From Clostridia bacterium (GTDB lineage Bacteria; Bacillota; Clostridia; Oscillospirales; Butyricicoccaceae), in assembly GCA_017556565.1 (NCBI GenBank), contig JAFYMQ010000012.1:1-12181 (forward strand): a stretch of 12,181 bases of DNA. The letters are read 5' to 3'. The position numbers and the translations under genes were made by a program. The notes beneath the pieces were generated by a model. It did no database searches, was not told the origin of the DNA, and saw nothing but the letters and a program-made list of their open reading frames with translations. Positions 12,089 through 12,181 of the stretch are shown here, piece by piece; within the stretch, counting starts at the first letter, position 1; every line of letters begins with the position of its first letter.

Positions 12089-12181
12089 TTGACCGTAAAA
12101 ATAGTAAAAAAGCTTGGTAAGCTTCGGAATGATTATACTGAGATATTGTATTTTGACCAGTCGGGCAATTTTTGTGAGCAG
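12089..12181 (+). CDS. Start of an unrecognised gene, cut by the window end
   Basis: Thirty-one open codons run from TTG 12089 to the last base, beginning (L)TVKIVKKLGKLRNDYTEILY and ending FDQSGNFCEQ. There is no ATG or GTG in this frame, so the TTG, with AGGAGG 7 nt upstream, is the only supported start. The fragment starts basic (Lys-rich) and shows no motif I recognise; no function is assigned. No promoter is seen between the terminator (ending near 12058) and this gene, so it may depend on read-through or on a promoter I cannot detect. Confidence 0.6.
   Translation, partial: MTVKIVKKLGKLRNDYTEILYFDQSGNFCEQ

Noticed and set aside
1..12181. Mobile element, prophage, CRISPR array or defence system
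   Set aside because: No transposase, integrase, att-like repeats, spacer-repeat array or defence-gene motif was seen on either strand.

Overview
The window looks like chromosomal DNA of a Gram-positive anaerobe of class Clostridia (Bacillota), perhaps an Oscillospirales/Ruminococcaceae-like gut bacterium. This is inferred from AGGAGG-type ribosome sites with ATG/GTG/TTG starts, U-tract intrinsic terminators, a sodium:alanine-type symporter, a soluble YegS-type lipid kinase, and a split HMA-protein/P-type ATPase locus. No rRNA, tRNA, CRISPR array, IS element or phage gene is visible. The species cannot be named from sequence alone.

Layout: (A) 1-1406 (+) is the 3' part of a small P-loop-kinase-like gene with an apparent +1 frameshift near 142, coupled to a D-2-hydroxyacid (phosphoglycerate-type) dehydrogenase and ended by a strong terminator at 1439-1477. 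(B) 5233 down to 1476 (-) reads UDP-GlcNAc 2-epimerase (wecB), a PlsC-type acyltransferase, an intrinsic terminator, a xylose-isomerase-like TIM-barrel protein, and a second 2-hydroxyacid dehydrogenase that converges on the first. (C) A 261-nt AT-rich intergenic region (5234-5494) holds divergent promoters and short repeats. (D) 5495-7914 (+) is a membrane-anchored polysaccharide deacetylase followed by a diacylglycerol-kinase-family lipid kinase, then a textbook terminator. (E) 8005-9372 (+) is an AGCS-family amino-acid:cation symporter. (F) 9398-12010 is a heavy-metal resistance locus: an ArsR/SmtB repressor on the minus strand, divergent from an HMA metal-binding protein and a P1B-2 ATPase. 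The two promoters have directly abutting -35 boxes, and a 26-bp palindrome lies on the transcript start of the ATPase operon. (G) The first 31 codons of an unrecognised gene start from TTG at 12089 and run off the window.

How the genes may work together: block A plus the distal half of block B have the parts list of a sugar-acid or hydroxyacid module (kinase-like protein, two dehydrogenases, one isomerase/epimerase), but the substrate cannot be read from sequence. WecB, PlsC, the deacetylase and the lipid kinase are all plausible cell-envelope functions (ManNAc supply, phosphatidic acid supply and recycling, glycan trimming). The metal locus is self-contained: the repressor should release the palindrome when it binds metal, allowing production of the HMA protein and a Zn/Cd/Pb-type efflux pump.
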